A DNA stretch of 64,000 nucleotides from Maridesulfovibrio sp. (lineage in GTDB: Bacteria; Desulfobacterota; Desulfovibrionia; Desulfovibrionales; Desulfovibrionaceae), in NCBI RefSeq assembly GCF_963666665.1, contig NZ_OY762999.1:1865501-1929500 (forward strand), in the 5' to 3' direction. Below are positions 8,751-17,277 of the stretch, piece after piece (within the stretch, counting starts at the first letter, position 1; the number at the start of each line of letters is the position of its first letter). The notes beneath the pieces are model-generated. The model ran no database searches. It was not told the DNA's origin and worked only from the letters and a program-made list of their open reading frames with translations. Made by a program: the position numbers and the translations under genes.

Positions 8751-9644
8751 ATGTTTAAGAAAATCCTTTTGGCGACTACCGGCTCTCCTGCGAGCTTCGG
8801 TGCCGCCCGCGTAGCCTTCGACATGGCGAAACGCTACGGTTCCGAAGTTACGATCTTCCATGTTGTGGGTGTGCCTACCAAGGCTTTTTCCCACGTTGTC
8901 AACGACGTTCGCACCGGTGAAGAGGTTGAGGTTGATGAAGAATACCTCGCTTGGGTTGAAGAAGAACTCAAAACCACCTTCGCCAAACAGTTCGAAGGAA
9001 CTGACAACGCCAAGATCGTTCTGACAACCGGTGTACCTTCCCGTGAAATCCTGCGTGAAGCCCGCAAAGCTGACAGTGATTTAATTGTTATGGCTGCAAG
9101 CTCCGGCGAAAACGCATCCTTCCACAAAGGTTACCCCGGAAGCACCATGCAGAAAGTAGCTAAAGCTGCTCGCTGCCCGGTCCTTTCCGTACACCGTGAA
9201 TCCGCATCCTACTGGGGCGGGTTCTCCAATATCCTTTTTGGTACTGACTTCTCCAAGCAGGCTGAGAGTGCTTTCAAATTCGCTCTGTCCACAGCCCGCG
9301 AACTCAACTGCGACCTGACTATCTTCCATGCCCTGGACATCAGCGGCAAGGTTCTGGACCAGAATGAAATCGAGGAAAAACTGATCATCGCCCGCAAGCG
9401 TATCAGAGAAACCTACATCCCGCTCATGGGCGATTTCAAGAACTACGACATCGAAGTATGGGAAGGAACTCCCTACGTCGAAATCGTCAAGCTTGCCCGT
9501 GAAAAAAGCGTGGACCTTATCTGCCTCGCCCATCACACCAATGAGCTTGATCCGGAAAGAGCACGTATCGGTTCTACTGTTGAGCAGGTCATCTTAAGGG
9601 CAAACTGCCCGGTGGTCAGCGTCAGCAAACCCGATAAAGTTTAG
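8751..9644 (+). CDS. Tandem-domain universal stress protein (UspA family)
   Basis: A 297-residue protein with two Usp domains (about 1-148 and 153-297). Each ends with the ATP-binding pattern G-x2-G-x9-G-S/T, seen as GYPGSTMQKVAKAARCPVLSV and ARIGSTVEQVILRANCPVVSV. Usp proteins bind ATP or AMP and act as stress or energy-state sensors. It lies 62 bases behind hmcF on the same strand, so it is probably co-transcribed with the hmc operon. GAGGTG precedes the ATG. A specific role with Hmc is inferred only from position. Confidence 0.9.
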   Translation: MFKKILLATTGSPASFGAARVAFDMAKRYGSEVTIFHVVGVPTKAFSHVVNDVRTGEEVEVDEEYLAWVEEELKTTFAKQFEGTDNAKIVLTTGVPSREILREARKADSDLIVMAASSGENASFHKGYPGSTMQKVAKAARCPVLSVHRESASYWGGFSNILFGTDFSKQAESAFKFALSTARELNCDLTIFHALDISGKVLDQNEIEEKLIIARKRIRETYIPLMGDFKNYDIEVWEGTPYVEIVKLAREKSVDLICLAHHTNELDPERARIGSTVEQVILRANCPVVSVSKPDKV

Positions 9645-9680
9645 GCTGTAAGTATAACTGAATCTGATTAATCGCTAATT

Positions 9681-9709
9681 CCGACAACCTAACACCTTCA
9701 GGTTGCCGG
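9681..9709 (+). promoter_or_regulatory. Hairpin in the leader of the first response regulator
   Basis: CCGaCAACCT and AGGTTGcCGG form a stem of nine pairs with one mismatch around a nine-base loop. It has no T-run and lies 40 bases before the receiver gene, so it may be an RNA-stability or processing element. Confidence 0.35.
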
Positions 9710-9748
9710 GAAATGACGAAGGGGAAAGATTCAACAGGAGGAGTTATT

Positions 9749-10102
9749 ATGTCTAAGAAGATCTTAATTATAGATGACGATCAGGATATTCGTTCTTACC
9801 TGAGCGAACTGTTCACCGATAACGGTTACGAAACCGCCATGGCCGAAGACGGTTCTGTTGCTATGGAAGCTGTGGAAACCGAGAAACCTGACCTTATCAC
9901 TCTGGATCTGGAAATGCCCGGTGAGTGGGGTCCCCGTTTCTACCGCAAGCTTTCCCAGAATGATGAGTTCAAAAGAACTCCGGTCATCGTTATCAGCGGT
10001 CTGAACGCTAATAAGTACGCAATTCCTAAGGCTGTAGCCACTCTGACCAAGCCCTTCGATGCAGAAGAGCTAATCAGGATTGTGAAGGACACAATCGGCT
10101 AA
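9749..10102 (+). CDS. Single-domain response regulator (Rrf1-like)
   Basis: A 117-residue stand-alone receiver domain: acidic triad at residues 9-11, phospho-acceptor Asp53 in LITLDLEMP, Thr/Ser switch in VIVISG and Lys in TLTKPFD. There is no output domain. AGGAGG is close to the ATG at 9749; an upstream in-frame ATG at 9713 adds 12 residues but lacks such a site. In D. vulgaris a receiver protein (Rrf1) is encoded directly after hmcF, and this is its likely counterpart. It is closely similar to the next gene, sharing LDLEMPxEWGPRFYR. Confidence 0.88.
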   Translation: MSKKILIIDDDQDIRSYLSELFTDNGYETAMAEDGSVAMEAVETEKPDLITLDLEMPGEWGPRFYRKLSQNDEFKRTPVIVISGLNANKYAIPKAVATLTKPFDAEELIRIVKDTIG

Positions 10103-10121
10103 ACCAAGGGAATCCATATCG

Positions 10122-10160
10122 GGCCGGTCGGTGTTTCACACACCGGCCGGCCATTTTTTT
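10122..10160 (+). terminator. Rho-independent terminator
   Basis: A 13-bp GC-rich stem (GGCCGGTCGGTGT / ACACCGGCCGGCC, one wobble pair) followed by ATTTTTTT. It separates the first receiver gene from the second. Confidence 0.92.
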
Positions 10161-10244
10161 AACTTGAAATAATATGCGGGCTAGGTGTAGGCTTCATCCC
10201 ACAGGGAAACATAACCCCTTAAAATCATTGCACAGGTGGAAATA

Positions 10245-10610
10245 ATGCCCAAAAAAATAATGGTTGTGGATGATGACCCGTATATCGTGGATTACCTCGT
10301 TACAGTATTCGAGGACCACGGTTACCTCACTTGTCGGGCTTCCGACGGTGTATCTGCATTCGATGTGGCCATGGCCGAAAAACCGGACCTGATAACTCTT
10401 GATCTGGAAATGCCCCATGAATGGGGACCGCGTTTTTACCGTCGCCTGACCCTCGAAGAAGAATTTTCCAATATCCCGGTTATCGTTATCAGCGGTCTTC
10501 CGGGGATTCACATGGCGATCAAACGGGCTGTGGCAACAATTAAAAAGCCTTTTGATCCCACTGAAGTTATTGAGATAGTTAGAAAGGCTCTGGGCGAGAC
10601 CGACGACTAG
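10245..10610 (+). CDS. Second single-domain response regulator
   Basis: A 121-residue receiver domain, a paralogue of the preceding one: Asp53 in LITLDLEMP, Lys in TIKKPFD, and the same EWGPRFYRRL helix after the phosphorylation site. ATG at 10245 is preferred over GTG at 10236 because AGGTGG sits just before it. With no output domain it must act by protein contact or as a phosphate relay. The tandem arrangement suggests that the kinases downstream choose between two near-identical targets. Confidence 0.87.
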   Translation: MPKKIMVVDDDPYIVDYLVTVFEDHGYLTCRASDGVSAFDVAMAEKPDLITLDLEMPHEWGPRFYRRLTLEEEFSNIPVIVISGLPGIHMAIKRAVATIKKPFDPTEVIEIVRKALGETDD

Positions 10611-10699
10611 CTTGCTTGTCGACGGGGGAGCCTTTCTTACTTAACTTTTATCCGGTGTGTTGGCCGGAACTTGTGTCATGAATTTGCAGGGGTGCGGAG

Positions 10700-12649
10700 A
10701 TGAGTGACAATAAAATAATGCTTGTTGACGACGAGGAAGGCCTTAGAAGGTTCCTCGGACTCACTCTTATGGATTTCGGTTATACGGTTGAAACTGCGGA
10801 AAACGGGGTTGAGGCACTTAAGCTGCTTGAAAACTTTCACCCCGATATTATTGTCACTGACATCAAAATGCCGCGGATGGATGGTATCGATTTACTTAAA
10901 GCCATCAAAGAAGACCATCCCCACATTGAGGTAATCATGCTTACTGGGCATGGAGACCTTGATCTGGCCATTGAATCTCTCAAGAACGATGCAGCCGACT
11001 TTATCACCAAACCCGTTGATGATGATGTGCTTGAGCTATCCCTTGAACGGGTGATGGAAAAAATACATCTGAAACGGCAGGTTCAGGAATACACAGAAAA
11101 TCTCGAAAAAATGGTCGAAGAAAAGACCAGTCGCATTGTTGAGCTGGAGCGCCAGAACGCTGCCTGTCAGGTTGTGGAGGGCTTGAGCAATGCCCTCTCA
11201 AGTGCTGCCCATGAAGTGGAATCGGAAAGCAGCGTGTTCAACGAGCTTCCCTGCCTGGTCTCTATCCACAACCGCTACCTTGAAATTGTAGCCACAAACA
11301 AACTTCTCAAAGAACGTCTCGGTGACGTGGTCGGGAAAAACAGTTTCGACATATACTCTGACCGTAATTCCGCCGGGAACGCATGTCCGGTTCAACTAAC
11401 CTTCCAGACCGGTAAGGGCCAGCGCAGCAAGGAAACTTTCATAACAGAAGACGGCGAGGAAATCCCTGTAACCGTCTATACTGCACCTATCCCCGCTAAA
11501 AACGGAGAAATCGAGTTGGTCCTCGACATTTCCGTGGACATGACTGAGCTGCAGCGTTTGCGTGATGAACTGCTTGAAACGCAGTCTAAATTTCAGCGTC
11601 TTTTTGACGAAGCCCCCTGCTACATCTCTGTCCAGAATAAGGACTACACCATTGCGGAAGTTAACCGGCGTTTCAAGGACGACTTTCTGGAACCGATCGG
11701 TGGCACCTGTTACTCATCATACAAACACCGTGAGACTCCATGTGATGAATGTCCGGTCCAACGTACTTTCAAAGACGGTGAATCCCATCAGATGGAAACA
11801 GTAGTAACCACCAAGAACGGCGAACAGAAGAACATGCTGGTCTGGTCTGCTCCCCTGCGTAATGCATATGGAGAGATCAAGCAGGTAATGGAAATGTCTA
11901 CTGACATTACCGAGATACGCCGGCTTCAAGATCACCTAACTTCTCTGGGTTTCATGCTTGGCTCCATGTCTCATGGTGTAAAAGGGATGCTTACTGCCCT
12001 TGATGGCGGTTTATACCGCCTTGAATCAGGTCTGCGTAAAAACGATCCCACCAGAGTTGAAGACGCCACCAAAACTTTGAAAGATGTGGTCGGCCGGGTT
12101 AAAAAAATGGTGTTGGATATCCTTTACTACGCCAAATCACGTGAAATAGAGACCGAAACTATTTCCGCCGGAAATTTCCTGCGCGACACAGCGGCCCTGA
12201 TTGTTACCAAAGCCGCAACTGCCAATGTATCCTATAACATCGACATCCCCGAAGAGCTCGGCAATATTGAAATAGATACCAGTTCCATGTCTGCCGCATT
12301 GGTAAACTTTCTGGAAAATGCAGTAGATGCCTGTGAGCCCCCTCTTCCGGACAAAAAATATTCTATAAACATCTCAGCAAGAGAAGTCGCAGATCAAATC
12401 GAAATCAAGATCAGTGATAACGGTTCGGGCATGGATCAGGAAACCCGTGAAAAAATATTCACCCTTTTCTTCTCATCCAAAGGTAAACGTGGAACCGGAA
12501 TAGGTCTATTCATTTCCAACCAGACCATTGAGCAGCACGGAGGCAAGATAAGTGTTGAATCTGAACCCACACAGGGAACCACGTTCACTATATTACTGCC
12601 TCGAAAATCTGAAATAAAAAAGCAGCCCTGTCCCTGCCCCTGTGTATAA
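10700..12649 (+). CDS. Receiver-PAS-PAS sensor histidine kinase (cytoplasmic)
   Basis: The 649-residue protein has an N-terminal receiver (Asp54 in VTDIKMP, Lys104), a coiled coil (about 115-150), two PAS domains (about 175-290 and 300-412), a DHp helix with the phospho-His region SMSHGVKGMLTAL and an HATPase domain (N box FLENAVDAC, G1 DNGSGMD, G2 GTGIGLFI). It has no membrane helices. Both PAS domains carry a CPVQ motif (GNACPVQLTF and CDECPVQRTF) that suggests a bound metal or redox-active thiols. The C-terminus is unusual: PCPCPCV. It probably phosphorylates the receiver proteins upstream. Confidence 0.92.
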   Translation: MSDNKIMLVDDEEGLRRFLGLTLMDFGYTVETAENGVEALKLLENFHPDIIVTDIKMPRMDGIDLLKAIKEDHPHIEVIMLTGHGDLDLAIESLKNDAADFITKPVDDDVLELSLERVMEKIHLKRQVQEYTENLEKMVEEKTSRIVELERQNAACQVVEGLSNALSSAAHEVESESSVFNELPCLVSIHNRYLEIVATNKLLKERLGDVVGKNSFDIYSDRNSAGNACPVQLTFQTGKGQRSKETFITEDGEEIPVTVYTAPIPAKNGEIELVLDISVDMTELQRLRDELLETQSKFQRLFDEAPCYISVQNKDYTIAEVNRRFKDDFLEPIGGTCYSSYKHRETPCDECPVQRTFKDGESHQMETVVTTKNGEQKNMLVWSAPLRNAYGEIKQVMEMSTDITEIRRLQDHLTSLGFMLGSMSHGVKGMLTALDGGLYRLESGLRKNDPTRVEDATKTLKDVVGRVKKMVLDILYYAKSREIETETISAGNFLRDTAALIVTKAATANVSYNIDIPEELGNIEIDTSSMSAALVNFLENAVDACEPPLPDKKYSINISAREVADQIEIKISDNGSGMDQETREKIFTLFFSSKGKRGTGIGLFISNQTIEQHGGKISVESEPTQGTTFTILLPRKSEIKKQPCPCPCV

Positions 12650-12745
12650 TGATTGCTGCCACTTTCAATCTTGCCGGCATCCTGCTATAAAGATTTAACA
12701 AGCGATAGAATACTCTAATAATTTTAAACAACGACAATTAATTTA

Positions 12746-13177
12746 ATGAAACTTACCACCCGCTCAAGATACGGAGCACGCCTGCTGCTCGACATTGCCC
12801 TGCATTCTGAAAACGGCCCGGTCCCCAGTAAAGACTCTGCCCGCAGGGAAGATATTTCACTTAAATATTTGGAAAAAATACTCAAAATCCTTAAAGAATC
12901 AGGTTATATTAAAGGAAAACGCGGCCCCAACGGCGGCAATGTACTGACCATGGCACCGGAAGAGATATCACTCGGAAAACTCACTGAAGCCCTCGAAGGC
13001 GAGGATAAAATTCTTGATTGCGAAGGCGATATGACCACCTGCACCAGAGCAGCGGTCTGTTTGCGCCGCTCAATCTGGGATGACGCTAATCAGGCCATGT
13101 ACAAGATGCTTGATTCATACACCTTGGCTGACCTGATTAAAGATGCCCGTCTTTGTCCCATGGACAGGCCAGAGTAA
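12746..13177 (+). CDS. rrf2: Rrf2-family transcriptional regulator
   Basis: A 143-residue winged-helix protein starting MKLTTRSRYGARLLLDIAL, the typical Rrf2 DNA-binding opening. Three cysteines at 92, 99 and 105 (DCEGDMTTCTRAAVC) correspond to the Fe-S ligands of IscR-type members, so it may bind an Fe-S cluster. The family is named after the rrf2 gene next to hmc in D. vulgaris, where it represses hmc. The palindromes at 2254-2304 are its most likely targets here. It lies 28 bases before the next kinase gene. Confidence 0.93.
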   Translation: MKLTTRSRYGARLLLDIALHSENGPVPSKDSARREDISLKYLEKILKILKESGYIKGKRGPNGGNVLTMAPEEISLGKLTEALEGEDKILDCEGDMTTCTRAAVCLRRSIWDDANQAMYKMLDSYTLADLIKDARLCPMDRPE

Positions 13178-13205
13178 TAGAGAATCATAATACGCAGGAT
13201 GTTGA

Positions 13206-15476
13206 GTGTTTAAAAAATACCGCCACACCCTGATCATGAAAATGCTCCTTTCCGGTGGAGTCACCCTTCTCTTAAGTGTGATTCTCTGGACGAGCTTTAA
13301 TGTGGTTTTCTTTAAAAAGAATGTCACCGGCAACATCCAATCCGATATTGCCATGCTTTCCGATACCGTCCTGCTCAGCCTGCATCACGCCATGATGCTC
13401 GACTCCAAGGAATTTATCCAGAACGACATCAACAACATCACCAGGCAAGGTGAAATCAAGTCCATCCGGGTCATTAACAAGAAAGGACAGATCATCTATT
13501 CAAATGATCCGGATGAAATTCTCAACATTATCGACATAAAAAGTCCGCCCTGCTGGAATTGCCACCATCTGGACAATCCTCCGGCAACCATGAGCCTCGA
13601 GCAGCGCACTAGGCTGAAAACCATCAATGGCAAAAAGTTCATGGGCATAATGACCCCCATCCCCAACTCCGAGGGGTGTGCTCCCGGCCCCTGCCATGTA
13701 CATTCCAAAGACGAACAGTTACTCGGACTGCTGGACCTTGAGATTTCCACGGAGAAAAAGGACTCCATACTTACTACTTTTGAACAGGCGAACTTCGGCA
13801 TAGCACTGATTGTTTTTATCGCCACCTTCGGAGCCCTGTTTATTTTTGCCTACAATTTCATTTTTCAACCGATCAGAACGCTGATCACCGCTACCCGAAA
13901 ATTCGGTTCGGCTCAGGATTTTGTTGAAATCCAACTCGCCCAGACTGATGAAATAGGTACACTTGCCGATGCCTTTAACATGATGGGTAGACAGGTTCAG
14001 GAAAAACATCGGGCCCTTCTAGAACAAAAGGAAGAGTACCGTGACCTGTTCGACAACGTCCCCTGTCTGGTCTCTGTTGTTGACCTCAATTTCAAGGTAA
14101 TCCGCCACAACAAGGCTTACGAAAAACATTTCGGCAAACCACGCGGCAGGCAGTGTTACCAGATCAACAAAGACCGGGACCGCAAGTGTGAAGAATGCCC
14201 GGTTGAAAGAACTTTCTTTGACCTGACCCCGCACATGAGTGAGGAATCCGGACTTTCTAAGGATGGCAAGCCCATTCACTGGATAGTTTATACCTCACCC
14301 ATCAAGGACCGTGAAGGCAGAATTGTTGCTGCCATGGAAATGATGCTCGACATCACCCGGCGTAAGGAACTTGAAGAAAGCCTCGCAGCTTCTGAACAAC
14401 GCTACCACGCCATCTTTGATTCCATTCCGCAGGCGGTGTTCGTGCTGAATGCAGAGAACCTGACCATCCTCAACTGCAATGATCCGGTTGAAGAGATATA
14501 CGGATATTCGCGCGGTATGATTCTGGGAAGTTCTTTCCTAAAACTTTTCAGGGAAGAAGAACAAAATGACTACGAGCATTTGATCAAAGTAAGGAAAGAA
14601 ATCGGCCCTTGCTCACATCTGACCAGGTCAGGCAATACAATTTACGCAATGCTCAGGATTTCTCCTGCTGAATTTGACGGCAACCGTACCCTGATCGTCA
14701 CCTGCAGTGATGTTACGCAGAAACTTGAGGCTGAACAGCAACTGATTCAGGCCAGTAAAATGAGTACCCTTGGGGAAATGGCCTCCGGCGTTGCCCATGA
14801 ACTTAACCAGCCACTGGCAATTCTCAAGACCATCAGCAATCTGCTCATGCGCAAGGTGACTCGAAACCAGCAGGTCGAACCCAAGGTTCTCAAGGAAATG
14901 GCGGAAGGCGTGGATACCCACGTAAACCGGGCCAGCAAGATCATTGAACACATGCGCGAGTTCGGCCGCAAATCAGATATGAAAACCATGCCCGTTCAGG
15001 TCAACGATGTGCTCAGGCGTGGATTCGATTTCTTCAGCAGGCAACTTACCCTGCGTAATATCAGTGTGGAATGGAACCTCAACAGCCACCTTCCCATAAT
15101 CAAAGCTGATTCCAACCGTCTTGAACAGGTGGTCATCAATCTGCTTATCAATGCCCGCGATGCAATCGAAGAACGTTGGAAAGACAGCGTTCCCCTTGCC
15201 GACAACAAAAAGATTTACATAACCACTGACTTTACTGACAAACATATAATCATCGAAATCTGTGATACCGGACCGGGTATACCGGACCCCATTCAGACCC
15301 GTCTTTTCGAGCCCTTCTTCACCACCAAAGACGTTGGTAAAGGGACCGGACTCGGCCTTTCCATATCCTACGGAATAATCAAGGATTACAATGGAACAAT
15401 CTCCGCTTCGACTAAAGAAGACCTCGGAGCATGCTTCACTATCACATTCCCGCGTGGTGATCTTGACGAAGAATAG
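13206..15476 (+). CDS. Membrane histidine kinase with periplasmic haem c sensor
   Basis: A 756-residue kinase. Membrane helices lie at about 15-36 and 197-219. The periplasmic domain between them contains a haem c motif CWNCHH (116-121) and a second CAPGPCH (158-164, a Cx4CH spacing). Then follow HAMP (about 218-270), a PAS domain with CEECPVERTF, a second PAS, a HisKA helix (ASGVAHELNQPLAIL) and an HATPase domain (NLLINARDAIEE, DTGPGIP, GTGLGLSIS). The start is GTG with AGGA six bases upstream. It follows rrf2 directly and probably senses periplasmic redox state or a haem ligand. Confidence 0.93.
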   Translation: MFKKYRHTLIMKMLLSGGVTLLLSVILWTSFNVVFFKKNVTGNIQSDIAMLSDTVLLSLHHAMMLDSKEFIQNDINNITRQGEIKSIRVINKKGQIIYSNDPDEILNIIDIKSPPCWNCHHLDNPPATMSLEQRTRLKTINGKKFMGIMTPIPNSEGCAPGPCHVHSKDEQLLGLLDLEISTEKKDSILTTFEQANFGIALIVFIATFGALFIFAYNFIFQPIRTLITATRKFGSAQDFVEIQLAQTDEIGTLADAFNMMGRQVQEKHRALLEQKEEYRDLFDNVPCLVSVVDLNFKVIRHNKAYEKHFGKPRGRQCYQINKDRDRKCEECPVERTFFDLTPHMSEESGLSKDGKPIHWIVYTSPIKDREGRIVAAMEMMLDITRRKELEESLAASEQRYHAIFDSIPQAVFVLNAENLTILNCNDPVEEIYGYSRGMILGSSFLKLFREEEQNDYEHLIKVRKEIGPCSHLTRSGNTIYAMLRISPAEFDGNRTLIVTCSDVTQKLEAEQQLIQASKMSTLGEMASGVAHELNQPLAILKTISNLLMRKVTRNQQVEPKVLKEMAEGVDTHVNRASKIIEHMREFGRKSDMKTMPVQVNDVLRRGFDFFSRQLTLRNISVEWNLNSHLPIIKADSNRLEQVVINLLINARDAIEERWKDSVPLADNKKIYITTDFTDKHIIIEICDTGPGIPDPIQTRLFEPFFTTKDVGKGTGLGLSISYGIIKDYNGTISASTKEDLGACFTITFPRGDLDEE

Positions 15477-15558
15477 TCAGCTTGGACAGTAATCTATTCA
15501 CCAGCCAACCGGCTTGCCTTGAACGCATCATTTACCTGTCGGGACATGGCTAAAAAAC

Positions 15559-16908
15559 TCATCCTACATCAGTACCATCATAGACTTCAACTCGATTGCG
15601 ACCTTTCGACTTAGCTTTGAATAAGGCTTCATCAGCTCTGCGTATAACCATTTCAAAATTATCTCCCGCAAAATCAACAGCAACGCCTATACTTACGGTC
15701 AGCTGGGGAATACCATCACTATCAAGAGAACCTTCTTCAACAGTTCTACGCATCCTTTCAGCCACCTCAATGGCTTCTACTAATCCTGTATCGTGGAGTA
15801 CAGCCAAAAACTCTTCTCCACCGAACCGTCCAAAAACATCCGAGGAACGCAAAACTCTGGAACAAAGACTTGAAAAGGAACTTAGCGAGCGATCCCCAAC
15901 TTCATGACCGTATTTGTCATTAATTGCCTTGAAATGGTCAATATCCAATACCAGCACGGAAAGATTGCACGAACTCCTATGATGAGCGGCAAGCATCTGC
16001 TGTCCAAGTTCCATAACATGTCTTCTATTGCTGACCCCGGTAAGATAATCTTTGGTAGCCATAAAATATAACTGTTCTTCATGTTCTTTAATATTCCCGG
16101 CTTCCCGCTTAAGAACTACCATACAAATACCGCTGGCAATGAGATAAAATAAACAGACCACCAAAGTAAGGAACGGCAAGATTTCGCGGCTGGGGTAAAC
16201 CTTGTCCCAAACAACGCATCCGATTAAGCTGTTTTCTTGATCTCGTATCTGAAGGCTATGGTCACAATCTTTAAATTCATAACTAAAATCAAGACGATTC
16301 AATCTGTATTTTTCTCCGATCTTTTTGATATAATCAGCATCCATCCTCTTTCCGAAAACCAAGTAGCTGGCAGGCAAACGAACCTGTTTTGTTTTTTCAT
16401 TTATAAATGGACCAACACTTACAAGATAAAAATCATCCTCAATAACAATATAGCCGCTAACTACTTTAGTTGGTAAAGAACTTTGCGGTACTTTTTTTAA
16501 AAGTAAATTAACTTCTGGAACAAGAAGCTGTGCATACTTACTTATATCTTTCTTGTCTGCAGCATCTACATAAGTAAAAGCCCCGGTAGAATCTACAGCC
16601 AAGCTAAAAGCAACATCCTGCTGACTAAATATATAGTCTCCTGTGTTGAGATAAATCCATTCGCTATTAACTTGTTCGATACAATTCTCATAGGCTTCAT
16701 CCCAAAATGTATACTCTTCTAATATTTCTTGCTGAATACTAGCTTCAACATCTAACGCAACCATTACTCTTTGGCGCATATTTTCAGCAGCTAAATCATC
16801 CAATGATTTAAAATAAAAAAAGAAAACCAACAGGAGACCTACAAAGCTAAAAGCAAGAACCATTACAATGGCCTTACGTATTAATTTACCTTCATAGAAC
16901 TTACGCAT
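15559..16908 (-). CDS. CHASE4-GGDEF diguanylate cyclase
   Basis: A 449-residue protein with membrane helices near 12-33 and 245-267. The extracytoplasmic region between them opens with EYTFWDEAYENCIEQ and ends a conserved block with LNTGDYI, as in CHASE4 sensors. The cytoplasmic GGDEF domain has an intact GGEEF active site and an upstream RSSD inhibitory site, so it should make cyclic di-GMP with product inhibition. It is a single-gene unit converging on the haem kinase gene. The ligand is unknown. Confidence 0.92.
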   Translation of the reverse strand: MRKFYEGKLIRKAIVMVLAFSFVGLLLVFFFYFKSLDDLAAENMRQRVMVALDVEASIQQEILEEYTFWDEAYENCIEQVNSEWIYLNTGDYIFSQQDVAFSLAVDSTGAFTYVDAADKKDISKYAQLLVPEVNLLLKKVPQSSLPTKVVSGYIVIEDDFYLVSVGPFINEKTKQVRLPASYLVFGKRMDADYIKKIGEKYRLNRLDFSYEFKDCDHSLQIRDQENSLIGCVVWDKVYPSREILPFLTLVVCLFYLIASGICMVVLKREAGNIKEHEEQLYFMATKDYLTGVSNRRHVMELGQQMLAAHHRSSCNLSVLVLDIDHFKAINDKYGHEVGDRSLSSFSSLCSRVLRSSDVFGRFGGEEFLAVLHDTGLVEAIEVAERMRRTVEEGSLDSDGIPQLTVSIGVAVDFAGDNFEMVIRRADEALFKAKSKGRNRVEVYDGTDVG

Positions 16909-17277
16909 AAATCACCTATTCATATATACAGATTTCAATTTTTAGTCTGAATAGAATTAATAGTTATACATTGAAATCTTATCACTTTTATAACACTGTG
17001 GCAAAAAAAACAGCCCCAAAAATAAAGCCGCTTGCATATCAAAATACTATGCATTTTACTTTCGAATAAATTGACTTCCGTCAATTAGAAACAAGAAACA
17101 ACCGTAATTATAATTATAAACAATACTCAGTTATCGAAACACAACAAACAAAGAAAAGCCGCACAAAGAAGATCTTTGCATGGCTTATTCGTTATGATGC
17201 CGAACAGGAATGAAACCTACCGCATCAGCAGTAAAATATTTAATATATTACAAACTGTTACAGCACAACTATGTCAT
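16909..17277. other. AT-rich intergenic region
   Basis: No convincing gene. It holds the promoter region of the diguanylate cyclase gene on the minus strand and an inverted repeat AATTGAC-TTCC-GTCAATT at 17069-17086 that could be an operator or a small hairpin. No intrinsic terminator is evident for the gene ending at 17278. Confidence 0.5.

Noticed and set aside
12625..12646. PCPCPCV tail of the receiver-PAS kinase as a metal-binding site
   Set aside because: Six residues at an unstructured end are too little to claim a site; noted only in the gene entry.
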